Counted from the first letter of the stretch, positions 1 to 11,917 are shown. The stretch is 64,000 nt of DNA from DAIDKA01 sp035487155 (GCA_035487155.1 DATHMK010000018.1:1-64000), one strand, 5' to 3'. Notes: generated from the sequence alone by a model not told the origin. Made by a program: numbers and translations.

Positions 1-2093
1 AGGCTCTGGCCGGTGAGCTGGAACGGCTGCGACCCGCTGAATTACTGTTCAGCGAGGACGCCGCTCGCGGCCATCTCGAGCGGCCGGGCACCTCACTGCG
101 CGCCCGACCGCCCTGGCACTTCGATGCCGAGACCTGCGCACGCGCGCTCAACCAGCAGCTGGGCACGCTCGACCTGCAGGGCTTCGGCCTCAGCGGCGAC
201 TCCCTCGCCATCCGCGCGGCGGGCGCCCTGCTCCAATATGTGCGTGAAACCCAGAAGGCCGCCGTGCCGCATATCCGCGCGCTCAACGTGGAACATCGCG
301 GCGATGCGCTGATGCTCGATGCGGCGACCCGCCGCAACCTGGAACTGGATAGCAGCCTCTCGGGCAATCCCGAGGCCACGCTGTTTGCGCTCATCGACCG
401 CTGCGTCACACCCATGGGTTCGCGTCAGCTGCGACGCTGGCTGAATCGCACGCTCACCGATCAGGCCCAGTTGCGGCAGCGTTACCAGGCCATTGCGGCG
501 CTCATCGATCGACGCCGTTTCGAATCCCTGCGCCGGCCGCTGGCGGGCATCGGCGATGTCGAGCGCATCCTGGCGCGCGTGGCCCTGCGTTCGGCGCGCC
601 CGCGGGATCTGGCCCAGCTGCGCAGCGCCATCGGCCTGTTGCCCGATCTGGCGGCAGCGGCCGCCGCTCCGGCCGCCGACTCACCCCTGCTCAGCGCCCT
701 GCTGCGCGGCACGGCCCAGCATGAGGACGTACAGCGCTTACTGTCCCAGGCCATCGCGCCGGAACCGCCGGCACTGCTGCGCGAAGGGGATGTGATCGCG
801 GTGGGCTTCGATGCCGAACTGGACGAGCTGCGCCATATCGCCACCCACACGGACGCTTTTCTGCTGGAGCTGGAGCGGCGCGAGCGTGAGCGCGCGGGCA
901 TTCCCGGCCTCAAACTGGGCTTCAACCGCGTACAGGGTTTCTTCATCGAGGTGTCGCGCAAGGACGCCGAGCGCGTGCCCGCCGACTATGTGCGTCGCCA
1001 GACGGTCAAATCCGCCGAGCGCTTCATCACCGGGGAGCTGAAGAGTTTCGAGGACAAGGTATTGAGCGCGCGCGAACGCGCCCTGGCGCGCGAACGCGAA
1101 CTCTACGACGGCGTGCTCAGCCAGCTGATCGAGCGCCTGGGCACTTTGCAGGCGACCGCGGCGGCCATCGCCGAGCTTGATGCGCTGGCGAGCCTGGCCG
1201 AACGCGCCGCTACGCTGCAGTGGGTCCGGCCGGAGCTGGTGCACCAGCCGCGGCTGCATATCGAGGCCGGACGCCATCCCGTGGTCGAGAAATTCCTCAA
1301 CGGGGGCAGCTTCGTGCCCAACGATCTGGATCTGGACGAGCGACGGCGCATGCTGGTCATCACCGGCCCCAACATGGGCGGCAAGTCGACCTACATGCGC
1401 CAGACCGCGCTGATCGCCATCCTCGCTCACATGGGCAGTTTCGTGCCGGCGGACCAGGCGGTGATCGGGCCCCTGGATCGCATCTTCACCCGCATCGGCG
1501 CCGCCGACGATCTGGCCGGCGGCCGCTCCACCTTCATGGTCGAGATGACCGAAGCGGCCAACATCCTCAACAACGCCACGGCCCGCAGTCTGATCCTGAT
1601 GGACGAGATAGGCCGCGGCACCAGCACCTTCGATGGCCTGTCGCTGGCCTGGGCGATCGCGCGTCACATCGCCACCAGTACCCGCGCCATGACCCTGTTC
1701 GCGACGCATTATTTCGAGCTCACGATGCTGGCGACGGAGCTGGAGGCCTGCGTCAACGTCCACCTTGACGCCACTGAACACGCCGACGGCATCGTGTTCC
1801 TGCATGCCGTCAAGGAAGGTCCCGCGGATCGCAGCTATGGGCTGCAGGTGGCGCAGCTGGCCGGCGTGCCGCGCGAGGTCATCGCGCGCGCGCGGCAATA
1901 TCTGCTGGAGCTGGAACAGCAGCGCGACCGGCGCCGACCGGCGAGCCCTCAGGGCGAGTTGCCGCTGGCGCCGCCCGCGGCTGACCCGGGGCCGGCGCTG
2001 AGCACCGCGCTGGCGGGGATCAACCCGGATGAACTGTCGCCCAAGGCGGCCCTTGAGGCACTGTACCGGCTGCGGGCGCTGCTCAAGTCATGA
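1..2093 (+). CDS. mutS: DNA mismatch repair ATPase MutS (5' end outside window)
   Basis: Mismatch-recognition ATPase of methyl-directed repair. The reading frame is open from base 3, so roughly the first 160 residues (mismatch-binding domain) lie outside the window; 696 residues are visible. The connector, lever and clamp regions come first, then the ATPase with the P-loop GPNMGGKST (about 1366-1392) and Walker B LILMDEIGRGTS (about 1590-1625). Near the C terminus, QGELPLA resembles the usual beta-clamp-binding peptide. The stop lies 6 bp from the convergent aspS stop. Identification is by family motifs; nothing looks disrupted. Confidence 0.97.
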   Translation, partial: ALAGELERLRPAELLFSEDAARGHLERPGTSLRARPPWHFDAETCARALNQQLGTLDLQGFGLSGDSLAIRAAGALLQYVRETQKAAVPHIRALNVEHRGDALMLDAATRRNLELDSSLSGNPEATLFALIDRCVTPMGSRQLRRWLNRTLTDQAQLRQRYQAIAALIDRRRFESLRRPLAGIGDVERILARVALRSARPRDLAQLRSAIGLLPDLAAAAAAPAADSPLLSALLRGTAQHEDVQRLLSQAIAPEPPALLREGDVIAVGFDAELDELRHIATHTDAFLLELERRERERAGIPGLKLGFNRVQGFFIEVSRKDAERVPADYVRRQTVKSAERFITGELKSFEDKVLSARERALARERELYDGVLSQLIERLGTLQATAAAIAELDALASLAERAATLQWVRPELVHQPRLHIEAGRHPVVEKFLNGGSFVPNDLDLDERRRMLVITGPNMGGKSTYMRQTALIAILAHMGSFVPADQAVIGPLDRIFTRIGAADDLAGGRSTFMVEMTEAANILNNATARSLILMDEIGRGTSTFDGLSLAWAIARHIATSTRAMTLFATHYFELTMLATELEACVNVHLDATEHADGIVFLHAVKEGPADRSYGLQVAQLAGVPREVIARARQYLLELEQQRDRRRPASPQGELPLAPPAADPGPALSTALAGINPDELSPKAALEALYRLRALLKS

Positions 2094-2099
2094 GCGGGA

Positions 2100-3875
2100 C
2101 TAGGCGCTGGGGGGCGGCGTGCGTACCCGGATATGCAGCTCGCGCAGCTGCTGCTCGCTGACCTCCGAGGGCGCATCGGTCATCTGATCCGCGGCCGTCT
2201 GGGTCTTGGGGAAGGCAATCACATCGCGGATGCTGTCGGCGCCGGCCATCAGCATGGCCAGGCGATCCAGGCCGAAGGCGATGCCGCCATGAGGGGGCGC
2301 GCCGAACTTCAGGGCGTCCAGCAGAAAGCCGAACTTCTGCTGCGCGGCCTCGGCGCCGATACCCAGCAGTTCGAACACCGCCGACTGCAGCTCCTGGCGA
2401 TGAATACGCACCGAGCCGCCGCCGATCTCAGAGCCATTCAGAACGATGTCGTAGGCCTTGGCCAGCGCCGCGCCGGGATTGGCGGCAAGCGCGACCGGGT
2501 CCTCATCCAGGGGCGAGGTGAACGGGTGATGCATCGCCACCCAGCGCCTGGCCTCCGCGTCCCATTCGAACATCGGGAAATCGACGACCCACAGCGGACG
2601 CCAGCCGGATTGCACCAGCTTCAGGTCCTGGCCCACCTTCAGGCGCAGCGCGCCGAGTGAATCGTTGACGATCTTGGCGCTGTCGGCGCCAAAGAAAATC
2701 AGAGCGTTGTTCTGCGCCGCGGTGCGCGCCAGGATGCCGGCCACCGCCTCATCGCTCAGGAACTTGATGATGGGTGACTGCAGTCCCTCGCGGCCCTTGG
2801 CCACGTCATTGACCTTCACATAGGCCAGGCCCTTGGCGCCATAGCGCGCCACGAAGGCGGTGTAGTCATCGATTTCCTTGCGCGTCAGGGCGCCACCGCC
2901 CGGCACGCACAGCGCCGCCACGCGACCGGCGGGATCACCGGCCGGGCCGGCGAACACCTTGAAGCTGCAGTCCTTGACCAGATCGGCCACATCCACCAGC
3001 TCCAGCGCGATGCGCAGATCCGGCTTGTCGGAGGCGTAGCGACGCATCGCCTCGGCGTAGGTCATGCGCGGTATGGGGTTGGGCAGCGACACCTGCATCA
3101 CTTCGCTGAACAAATGCCGCAACAGCCCTTCCATCGACACCATGATGTCTTCCTGGGTCAGGAAGGAGGTTTCGATATCCAGCTGCGTGAATTCGGGCTG
3201 GCGGTCGGCGCGCAGGTCCTCGTCGCGGAAACAGCGCACGATCTGATAGTAACGGTCGAAGCCCGCCACCATCAGCAGCTGCTTGAAGATCTGCGGCGAC
3301 TGCGGCAGGGCGAAGAACTTGCCGGCGTGGGTACGGCTGGGCACGAGATAATCGCGCGCGCCTTCGGGCGTGGACTTGCCCAGCACCGGGGTCTCAAGAT
3401 CGATGAAGCCGTTGGCGTCCAGGTAGCTGCGCATGGCGCGCGTGATGTGATGCCGCTGGCGCAGGCGTTTGGTCATTACCTCGCGTCGCAGATCCAGGTA
3501 GCGATACTTGAGCCGCACTTCCTCGCTGACATGTTCATCCAGCTGGAAGGGCAGTGGCTCGGAGCGGTTGAGCACCGTCAGCTCACGCGCCAGCAGCTCA
3601 ACCTGTCCGGACTTAAGATTGGCATTGACCGTGCCGGCGGGGCGCGAGCGCACTGTGCCGTGCACCTGGATGACGAATTCACTGCGCAGGCGCTCGGCTT
3701 CGCCGAACACCCGCTCCAGATCCGGGTCGAACACCACCTGCAGCAGACCCTCACGGTCGCGCAGATCGACGAAAATCACGCCTCCATGGTCGCGGCGCCG
3801 ATGAACCCAACCGGCGACGGTCACCTGCTGCCCAGTGAGCTTTTCGTCGACAATTCCGCAGTAATGAGTGCGCAT
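2100..3875 (-). CDS. aspS: Aspartyl-tRNA synthetase
   Basis: Charges tRNA-Asp (class IIb synthetase). The 591 residues match the bacterial family length of about 590. The ATG at 3875 begins MRTHYCG, the usual bacterial N terminus; the open frame continues 13 codons upstream but without family sequence. An N-terminal OB-fold anticodon-binding domain (VAGWVHRRRDHGG) is followed by class II motif 2 (RCFRDEDLRADRQPEF), a GAD insertion and motif 3 (GIAFGLDRLAML). It is the last gene of a minus-strand run clpB-fmdB-DUF502-aspS, 13 bp after the DUF502 stop. Whether it also charges tRNA-Asn cannot be told from the sequence. Confidence 0.97.
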   Translation of the reverse strand: MRTHYCGIVDEKLTGQQVTVAGWVHRRRDHGGVIFVDLRDREGLLQVVFDPDLERVFGEAERLRSEFVIQVHGTVRSRPAGTVNANLKSGQVELLARELTVLNRSEPLPFQLDEHVSEEVRLKYRYLDLRREVMTKRLRQRHHITRAMRSYLDANGFIDLETPVLGKSTPEGARDYLVPSRTHAGKFFALPQSPQIFKQLLMVAGFDRYYQIVRCFRDEDLRADRQPEFTQLDIETSFLTQEDIMVSMEGLLRHLFSEVMQVSLPNPIPRMTYAEAMRRYASDKPDLRIALELVDVADLVKDCSFKVFAGPAGDPAGRVAALCVPGGGALTRKEIDDYTAFVARYGAKGLAYVKVNDVAKGREGLQSPIIKFLSDEAVAGILARTAAQNNALIFFGADSAKIVNDSLGALRLKVGQDLKLVQSGWRPLWVVDFPMFEWDAEARRWVAMHHPFTSPLDEDPVALAANPGAALAKAYDIVLNGSEIGGGSVRIHRQELQSAVFELLGIGAEAAQQKFGFLLDALKFGAPPHGGIAFGLDRLAMLMAGADSIRDVIAFPKTQTAADQMTDAPSEVSEQQLRELHIRVRTPPPSA

Positions 3876-3888
3876 AGGGCGCCGGATG

Positions 3889-4551
3889 TTACGGACCGTG
3901 CGGCAAATGAGCAACCGGCGGCTCCGGCAGCACCACCCCGCAGGTGACGATCATCTTCATGGCCGCGTCCACCGACATCTCCAGCGCAATCAGCTGGCTC
4001 CTGGGCACCAGCAGCATGAAGCCGGAGGTTGGATTGGGCGCCGTGGACACAAAGACGCAGCTCAATTGCTCACCGGTGCGGCGACTGACCTCGGCCACAT
4101 CCTCGGCGGTCACGAAGCCGATGCTCCAGATCCCGGGGCGGGGAAACTCCACGGCCACGACCTGCCGGAAGGAATTGCTGGAAGTCAGCACGCTTTCCGT
4201 GAAACTGCGCACGCCCCCGTAGACCGACCGCACCAGGGGGATGCGCTGCATCAGCTCCTCCCAGTAGCCCACCAGCTGCCGACCGATGAGGTTGGTGACC
4301 AGAAGGCCGGTCAGCAGCACCACGACGAAGGCGAAAATCACGCCCAGGCCCGGCAGATGAAAGCCCAACAGGGTCTGGGGTTGGTAGCGATCGGGCAGCA
4401 GCACCAGGGTTTGGTCCATCAGGCCCACGAAAAACCTGACGACCCAGATGGTTGCAATGATGGGCAACCACACCAGCGTGCCGGCCACCAGCAGCCGGCG
4501 CAGACTTATGGGGCGCTTGGCGGGTTTCGCGACTCGCGGCTCATCGGCCAC
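3889..4551 (-). CDS. DUF502 family inner-membrane protein
   Basis: A 220-residue protein of unknown biochemical role. Two strongly hydrophobic segments are visible (about residues 20-45, LLVAGTLVWLPIIATIWVV, and 68-90, GVIFAFVVVLLTGLLVT). A soluble C-terminal half carries the family signatures RIPLVRSVYGGVRSF and STAPNPTSGF, typical of DUF502. Its start overlaps the end of the fmdB-like gene by 11 bp, implying translational coupling, and aspS follows. The same neighbourhood of FmdB, DUF502 and AspS occurs in other Proteobacteria. No function is assigned. Confidence 0.9.
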   Translation of the reverse strand: MADEPRVAKPAKRPISLRRLLVAGTLVWLPIIATIWVVRFFVGLMDQTLVLLPDRYQPQTLLGFHLPGLGVIFAFVVVLLTGLLVTNLIGRQLVGYWEELMQRIPLVRSVYGGVRSFTESVLTSSNSFRQVVAVEFPRPGIWSIGFVTAEDVAEVSRRTGEQLSCVFVSTAPNPTSGFMLLVPRSQLIALEMSVDAAMKMIVTCGVVLPEPPVAHLPHGP

Positions 4552-4987
4552 GGCGCTTGCTGACCTTGGCTTTCGCTTTGGGCCTGGCCGCCGGCCGGCG
4601 CGCCGCCCTGGCGGCGGGTTTGGCGGCCTTGGCGGGATGCGCGGTCTTCGAGGCGCTGGATGAGGCGGTTTCCGCCGGCTTGCTCTGCGGCTTGCTGTCA
4701 GCCGCCTTGCTCTCGGGTGCCTTGGCGTCCGCAGCCGGGGTTACTTCCTTGGCCTTGCTCTCCGGGGCTTCCTCCGCGCCGGCCAGGTTGCGCTTGGATT
4801 CCTTGTCGGATTTGAAATCCGTTTCGTACCAACCGCCGCCCTTGAGGCGGAACACGGGCGCCGAGATCAGCTTCTTCATGGTGGCCTTGCCGCAGGAAGG
4901 GCACTTCTTGAGCGGCGGGTCGCTGATCTTCTGCATCAGTTCCGTATAGAACTTGCAGCTGGAGCACTCGTATTCGTAGAAAGGCAT
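4541..4987 (-). CDS. FmdB-family zinc-ribbon protein with long basic tail
   Basis: A 148-residue protein. The first 60 or so residues are the FmdB/CxxC_CxxC_SSSS zinc ribbon: MPFYEYECSSC, then CPSCGKATMKKLISAP, with two CxxC pairs likely to bind zinc. The rest is low-complexity, rich in Ala, Lys, Ser and Pro, and ends KAKAKVSKRRGR. Known FmdB proteins are usually 70-110 residues, so the tail is long. The role of the family is poorly defined (FmdB was proposed as a regulator of formamidase). It sits 17 bp after clpB and overlaps the DUF502 gene. Confidence 0.88.
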   Translation of the reverse strand: MPFYEYECSSCKFYTELMQKISDPPLKKCPSCGKATMKKLISAPVFRLKGGGWYETDFKSDKESKRNLAGAEEAPESKAKEVTPAADAKAPESKAADSKPQSKPAETASSSASKTAHPAKAAKPAARAARRPAARPKAKAKVSKRRGR

Positions 4988-5004
4988 GGGGCCAAGTATA
5001 CAGG

Positions 5005-7596
<2,592 letters not shown>

Positions 7597-7634
7597 GAGC
7601 TACCCTCTCGAACCTTCAAGTTATCTGCCCCTGT

Positions 7635-7662
7635 TGTGGGGGTCTAGGCCAGCCAGATCAAG
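7635..7662 (-). promoter_or_regulatory. Candidate heat-shock (sigma-32) promoter of clpB
   Basis: On the minus strand, CTTGATC (7662-7656) and CCCCCACA (7642-7635) are separated by 13 bp. This resembles the sigma-32 consensus CTTGAAA-N13-15-CCCCATNT and lies about 40 bp before the clpB start. The -35 match is good and the -10 only partial. ClpB is a classical sigma-32 target, which raises the prior. The site overlaps the last codons of pgeF. Confidence 0.4.
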
Positions 7663-8438
7663 GCCGCCATGCGCCCGCAATGCCCGTCGCGGCGATGGGA
7701 AAAAAAGCTCCCGGCGTCGGCAAAGGTACACCAGCGCCCCCCCTGCACCGTACCCACCCCCAGGGCCCCCAGCCGCTGCCGGGTGAGTGCCACCAGGTCG
7801 CACTGCCAGCGCCTGCGGATATTGGGCACGAAGGCGGCCGCCGCAGCCCCGCGCGCCGCCCCGCCCAGTGCCTCGCGAACTTCCGCGCCGACTTCGAAGT
7901 TTGCCGCCGAGATACCCGGTCCGATCCAGGCCAGGAGCTGCGCGGGCGGCACGCCCAGGGCCGCCACGGTGCTTTCGAGGACCCCGGCGGCGAGGCCGCG
8001 CCACCCCGCATGGGCCGCGCCCACCACCGAGCCATCCTGGGCCGCGAACAGCACCGGCAGACAGTCTGCGACCTGAATGGCACACACCTGGCCGCTCAGC
8101 GCGCTGACCACGCCATCGGCTTCGGCGCCGCTGCCGGCGTGCGCCTGCAGCCGCAGCACCCGTGCGCCGTGCACCTGGGTCAACCACAGCGGCTCGGCCG
8201 GCAAGGCGAAAGCCGAGGCGATACGCCGGCGGTTCTCCGCGACGGCCTGGGGATCATCCTGAACATGGGTGGCCACATTCAATGACGCACAGGGCCCGAC
8301 GCTCACCCCGCCACTGCGCAGGGTGAAGACCGCCCGGACATTCTTTGGGGCCGGCCAGTCAGGCCGCAGGCCGCTAGGGCCGCTGCCGGCCGCGCTAACG
8401 GCGGACCCTGGCATGGGAGGTCCCCGCCACGCGGGCAT
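7644..8438 (-). CDS. pgeF: Purine nucleoside phosphorylase-like protein, PgeF/YfiH family
   Basis: A 264-residue member of the family once called laccase-like (YlmD/YfiH). Members act as zinc-dependent purine nucleoside phosphorylase/adenosine deaminase, or hydrolyse wrong UDP-MurNAc-tetrapeptide forms (PgeF). Metal-site motifs are present: QVHGARV, ADCLPVLF and AHAGWRGLAAGVLE. The ATG at 8438 overlaps the end of rluD by 44 bp; a second ATG at 8414 (overlap 20 bp) is equally plausible. The rluD-pgeF-clpB order is also seen in Enterobacteria and Pseudomonas, supporting the call. Confidence 0.92.
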   Translation of the reverse strand: MPAWRGPPMPGSAVSAAGSGPSGLRPDWPAPKNVRAVFTLRSGGVSVGPCASLNVATHVQDDPQAVAENRRRIASAFALPAEPLWLTQVHGARVLRLQAHAGSGAEADGVVSALSGQVCAIQVADCLPVLFAAQDGSVVGAAHAGWRGLAAGVLESTVAALGVPPAQLLAWIGPGISAANFEVGAEVREALGGAARGAAAAAFVPNIRRRWQCDLVALTRQRLGALGVGTVQGGRWCTFADAGSFFSHRRDGHCGRMAALIWLA

Positions 8439-9393
8439 GGGCGCGCTGGTCGGCCGCCAGCGCGCCGATCAGGGCCTGCATGTCGGCCGGCAGTGGCGCC
8501 TGCCAGGAGCAGGCCTCGCCGGTGACGGGGTGCTGCAGGGCCAGCTGCGCGGCATGCAGCGCCTGACGGCCAAAACCATCGAGGGTCGCGCGCAGCTGCT
8601 CCGAGGCGCCGGAGGGGTAACGACGGCGGCTGCCGTACACCGGGTCGCCCACCACCGGGTGACCGATATGCGCCAGGTGCACGCGGATCTGGTGGGTACG
8701 TCCGGTCTCAAGCTGCGCCTGCACCTGGGTGTGGGCACGGAAGCGTTCGATGATCCGCAGGTGGGTGACAGCCTCGCGGCCATCGGCGCGCACCGCCATT
8801 TTGGTGCGCGCCGTACGGTGCCGCCCGATGGGCTCCTCGACGGTGCGGCCCCCCGTCAGCACCCCCAGGCACACCGCCACATAGCGCCGCTCGATTTCAT
8901 GGGCGGCCAGTGCTTCGACCAGCAGCCGGTGGGATTCGAGGGTGCGTGCCACGACCATGAGGCCACTGGTGTCCTTGTCCAGGCGGTGTATCAAGCCTGC
9001 CCGCGGCACCAGTGCCAGCTTTGGATCGAGGCCCAGCAGCGCGTTCTGCAAAGTCCTGGCGGGATTGCCGGCGCCCGGGTGCACCACCAGCCCGGCAGGC
9101 TTGTTGATGATGCGCAGCGCCTCGTCCTCGTACACGACATTGACCGGCCCGGCTTCGGCCGCGACGGCGGTCTCGGCCGGGATCTGAGCCTGGATACGCA
9201 CCTGCTCGCCCCCCAGGACTTTGTCCCGGGAACGCGGCAGCAGGCCATTGAGGCGCACCGATCCGGCCTCGATCCAGCTCTGCAGGCGCTGTCTGGAATA
9301 CTGTGGCAGGAGGCGCGCCAGGGCCTGGTCCAGGCGCAGGCCCACCAGGTCCTCGGGAATGTCGATTTCGTGGGTGCGGAACTCGGCGCTCAA
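8395..9393 (-). CDS. rluD: 23S rRNA pseudouridine synthase RluD
   Basis: Makes the helix-69 pseudouridines (1911, 1915 and 1917 in E. coli numbering). The 332 residues comprise an N-terminal S4 domain (about 15-75) and a RluA-family catalytic domain. The catalytic aspartate is in HRLDKDTSG at residue 139, the same number as in E. coli RluD; RTHQIRVHLAHIGHPVVGDPVYG is the conserved C-terminal motif. It is divergent from bamD with 87 bp between starts, an arrangement common in Gammaproteobacteria, and overlaps pgeF downstream. Confidence 0.96.
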   Translation of the reverse strand: MSAEFRTHEIDIPEDLVGLRLDQALARLLPQYSRQRLQSWIEAGSVRLNGLLPRSRDKVLGGEQVRIQAQIPAETAVAAEAGPVNVVYEDEALRIINKPAGLVVHPGAGNPARTLQNALLGLDPKLALVPRAGLIHRLDKDTSGLMVVARTLESHRLLVEALAAHEIERRYVAVCLGVLTGGRTVEEPIGRHRTARTKMAVRADGREAVTHLRIIERFRAHTQVQAQLETGRTHQIRVHLAHIGHPVVGDPVYGSRRRYPSGASEQLRATLDGFGRQALHAAQLALQHPVTGEACSWQAPLPADMQALIGALAADQRAHARVAGTSHARVRR

Positions 9394-9424
9394 GCAACAG
9401 TCCTAGTGCTAATCGTGAATTGGC

Positions 9425-9430
9425 TATACT
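9425..9430 (+). promoter_or_regulatory. Candidate -10 element for bamD
   Basis: TATACT lies 51 bp before the bamD ATG in the 87-bp divergent rluD-bamD spacer. No convincing -35 hexamer is present at 16-18 bp upstream, so this is a weak call based on position and the -10 match. Confidence 0.25.
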
Positions 9431-9480
9431 GGCGGGCTACGGCCTGCACGCCTAAGTAAAACCAGGGGTCCTTTTACAAC

Positions 9481-10284
9481 ATGTCTGCCAATGGCCTAAC
9501 CCGTGGCCTGATCCTCGCATTGTGCATCACTTCGGTCCTGCTGACCGGCTGTGAGGCCAGTCGTGAGCGCAAGTTGCTGAATTCCAATCCCGCTGCCATC
9601 TACAAGGTGGCGCATAACCGCATGGAAAGCGGCGATTACAAGTCGGCCGTCAAGCTGCTGGAGGGACTGACCGCCCGCTTCCCGTTCACCGAGCAGGCCA
9701 AGCAGGCGCACCTGGATCTGATCTTCTGCTACTACAAGGACGGGGAGAGCGAATCGGCCACCGATGCCGCCGATACCTTCATCCGCGAGAACCCGATCAA
9801 CCCGCGGGTGGACTACGCCTATTATCTGAAGGGCCTGGTGGACTTCGAGCGCCAGCCCAACATCATCGAGCGCTGGTTCCACGCCGACCTCACCAAGCGC
9901 CCGCCGGTCTCGGCGCGCAAGTCCTTCGATGCCTTCCACAAGGTCGTGCAACAGTATCCCAAGAGCCCCTACGCGCATGATTCCCTGCAGCGCATGATCT
10001 TTCTGCGCAACCGCCTGGCCGACTATGATGTCCACGTGGCGCAGTACTACATGGCGCGCGGCGCCTATGTGGGCGCGCAGCAGCGCGCGGCCGAGGCCAT
10101 CCAGCAATACGATGGCGCGCCGGCCAACCAGGACGCCCTGAAGATCCTGATCGCGGCCGATGAGCGCCTCGGGCTGGATGAAAAGGCCGAGCAGAGCCGC
10201 AAGGTCTACGACGAGAACTTCACCGGCAAGACGCCCAACCTGAAAGCCGAGAAGGACCGCCACTGGTGGCAGTTCTGGAAGTAG
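9481..10284 (+). CDS. bamD: Outer-membrane assembly lipoprotein BamD
   Basis: Essential lipoprotein of the BAM complex that inserts beta-barrels into the outer membrane. The 267 residues start with a signal peptide ending in lipobox LLTGC (lipidated Cys about residue 24), then TPR-like repeats (YKVAHNRMESGDYKSAVKLLEGL, PFTEQAKQAHLDL, YLKGLVDFER, YPKSPYAHDS). The ATG at 9481 gives a proper signal peptide. The stop is separated by a single base from the convergent nadE stop, leaving no room for a terminator. Confidence 0.96.
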   Translation: MSANGLTRGLILALCITSVLLTGCEASRERKLLNSNPAAIYKVAHNRMESGDYKSAVKLLEGLTARFPFTEQAKQAHLDLIFCYYKDGESESATDAADTFIRENPINPRVDYAYYLKGLVDFERQPNIIERWFHADLTKRPPVSARKSFDAFHKVVQQYPKSPYAHDSLQRMIFLRNRLADYDVHVAQYYMARGAYVGAQQRAAEAIQQYDGAPANQDALKILIAADERLGLDEKAEQSRKVYDENFTGKTPNLKAEKDRHWWQFWK

Positions 10285-10285
10285 C

Positions 10286-11917
10286 TCAGCGCCGGTAGCC
10301 GTTGGTGATGGGATAGCGCCAGTCGCGGCCGAAGGCGCGGCGGCTGACGCGTACGCCCGGAGGCGCCTGGCGGCGCTTGTACTCATTGCGCTTGACCAGA
10401 TCCAGCACCCGGCCGATGGTCGCGCGATCAAAGCCACGGGCCTGTATCTGGTCCACCGACAGGTCCTCTTCGATGAAGGCCTCGAGGATGGCATCCAGCA
10501 CTTCGTAAGGCGGCAACGAGTCCGAGTCCTTCTGATCCGGGCGCAGTTCGGCCGAGGGCGGCCGGTCGATCACCCGCTGTGGAATGACCTCGCCGTTGCG
10601 ATTGCAGTAGGCCGCCAGCCGGTACACCAGCAGCTTGTTGCAGTCCTTGATGGGTGCGAAGCCGCCGGCCATGTCGCCGTACAAGGTGGCATAGCCCACG
10701 GCCATTTCGCTCTTGTTGCCCGTGGTCAGCAGCATGCGGCCGGTCTTGTTGGAAATGCCCATCAGCAGCAGCATCCGGCAGCGTGACTGGATGTTCTCCT
10801 CGGTGGTATCGGGGGCGCGGCCCGCGAACTCCCCGGCCAGCGCCGCCAGGGTCGCGGCGAACATGCCTTCGATTGGAATCACGCTGTAGTGCACGCCCAT
10901 GTGGCGGGCCTGCGCCTGCGCGTCATCCAGGCTCATCTGCGCCGTATAGCGCGACGGCATCATCACCGCATGAATGCGCTGCGCTCCGAGCGCATCGGCG
11001 GCGATGGCCAGCGTCAGCGCCGAGTCCACCCCGCCCGACAGGCCCATGACCACCCCTGGGAAGCCGTGTTTGGCGACGTAGTCACGCACTCCCAGCACCA
11101 GTGCCTGATAGACGCTGGCGACGTCCGAGAGTTCGGCGGCGACGCTGGCCGGCACCGGCACGACCTTGCCGTCCTGGCGCACGAACTCGACCAGGTAGGT
11201 GCCCTCCTCGAAGCCCGGCGCGCGCATCACCACCTGGCCGGATGCATCCATGACGAAGGAATTGCCGTCGAAAACCAGCTCATCCTGGCCGCCCAGCATG
11301 TTCACATACACCACCGGCAGCTTCACATCCGCGATCCGCTCGCGGGTGACGCTCTCGCGTTCATTCTGTTTGTGCACCTCGAACGGCGAAGCGTTGATGA
11401 TGATCAGCAGCTCCGCGCCGGCCGCGCGCGCCTGGCGCGCCGCCTCGCACTCCCAGATGTCCTCGCAGATCAGCAGCCCGATGCGAAACCCACGGTGCTC
11501 GAACAGCGTGGCCTCCGATCCGGCACGAAAATAGCGCTTCTCGTCGAAGACCTTGTAGTTGGGCAGTTCGCGCTTGCGATGATTGGCGATGACCGCGCCA
11601 TCGCACAGCAGCGCCGCGGAATTGTAGATGTCAGCCCCGACATACTCCGGATAGCCGACGATGACCCCCATGCCGCGCACCGCATCGCGCACCGCGGCCA
11701 GGGCGCGCTCGATGGCCTGGCGGAAACCGCCATGGAACAGCAGATCCTCGGGCGGATAACCCGACAGCGTCAGCTCGGGGAACACCAGCAGGTCGGGCTT
11801 CAAAGCGCTGCTGGCGCGGGCCACCGAGTCGATGACACGCGCCGCATTGCCCTGGGCATCCCCCACCAGGAAGTTCAGCTGCGCCAGCCCGATCCGCAGC
11901 CGTGCCTCGGTGCTCAT
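10286..11917 (-). CDS. nadE: Glutamine-dependent NAD+ synthetase
   Basis: Amidates nicotinic acid adenine dinucleotide to NAD+, taking ammonia from glutamine. The 543 residues contain an N-terminal nitrilase-type glutaminase domain (about 1-260) with the expected catalytic Cys at residue 151 (LLICEDIWE), and a C-terminal ATP-pyrophosphatase domain with the PP-loop SGGVDSAL (about 293-300). The two-domain form uses glutamine rather than free ammonia. It follows sucD by 6 bp and is probably cotranscribed with sucCD. Confidence 0.95.
   Translation of the reverse strand: MSTEARLRIGLAQLNFLVGDAQGNAARVIDSVARASSALKPDLLVFPELTLSGYPPEDLLFHGGFRQAIERALAAVRDAVRGMGVIVGYPEYVGADIYNSAALLCDGAVIANHRKRELPNYKVFDEKRYFRAGSEATLFEHRGFRIGLLICEDIWECEAARQARAAGAELLIIINASPFEVHKQNERESVTRERIADVKLPVVYVNMLGGQDELVFDGNSFVMDASGQVVMRAPGFEEGTYLVEFVRQDGKVVPVPASVAAELSDVASVYQALVLGVRDYVAKHGFPGVVMGLSGGVDSALTLAIAADALGAQRIHAVMMPSRYTAQMSLDDAQAQARHMGVHYSVIPIEGMFAATLAALAGEFAGRAPDTTEENIQSRCRMLLLMGISNKTGRMLLTTGNKSEMAVGYATLYGDMAGGFAPIKDCNKLLVYRLAAYCNRNGEVIPQRVIDRPPSAELRPDQKDSDSLPPYEVLDAILEAFIEEDLSVDQIQARGFDRATIGRVLDLVKRNEYKRRQAPPGVRVSRRAFGRDWRYPITNGYRR

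Noticed and set aside
738..1898. 386-codon frame opposite mutS
   Set aside because: Shadow of a secure gene; no start signal and no recognisable protein.
8269..9459. 396-codon plus-strand frame opposite rluD
   Set aside because: Antisense of rluD, which carries all catalytic motifs.
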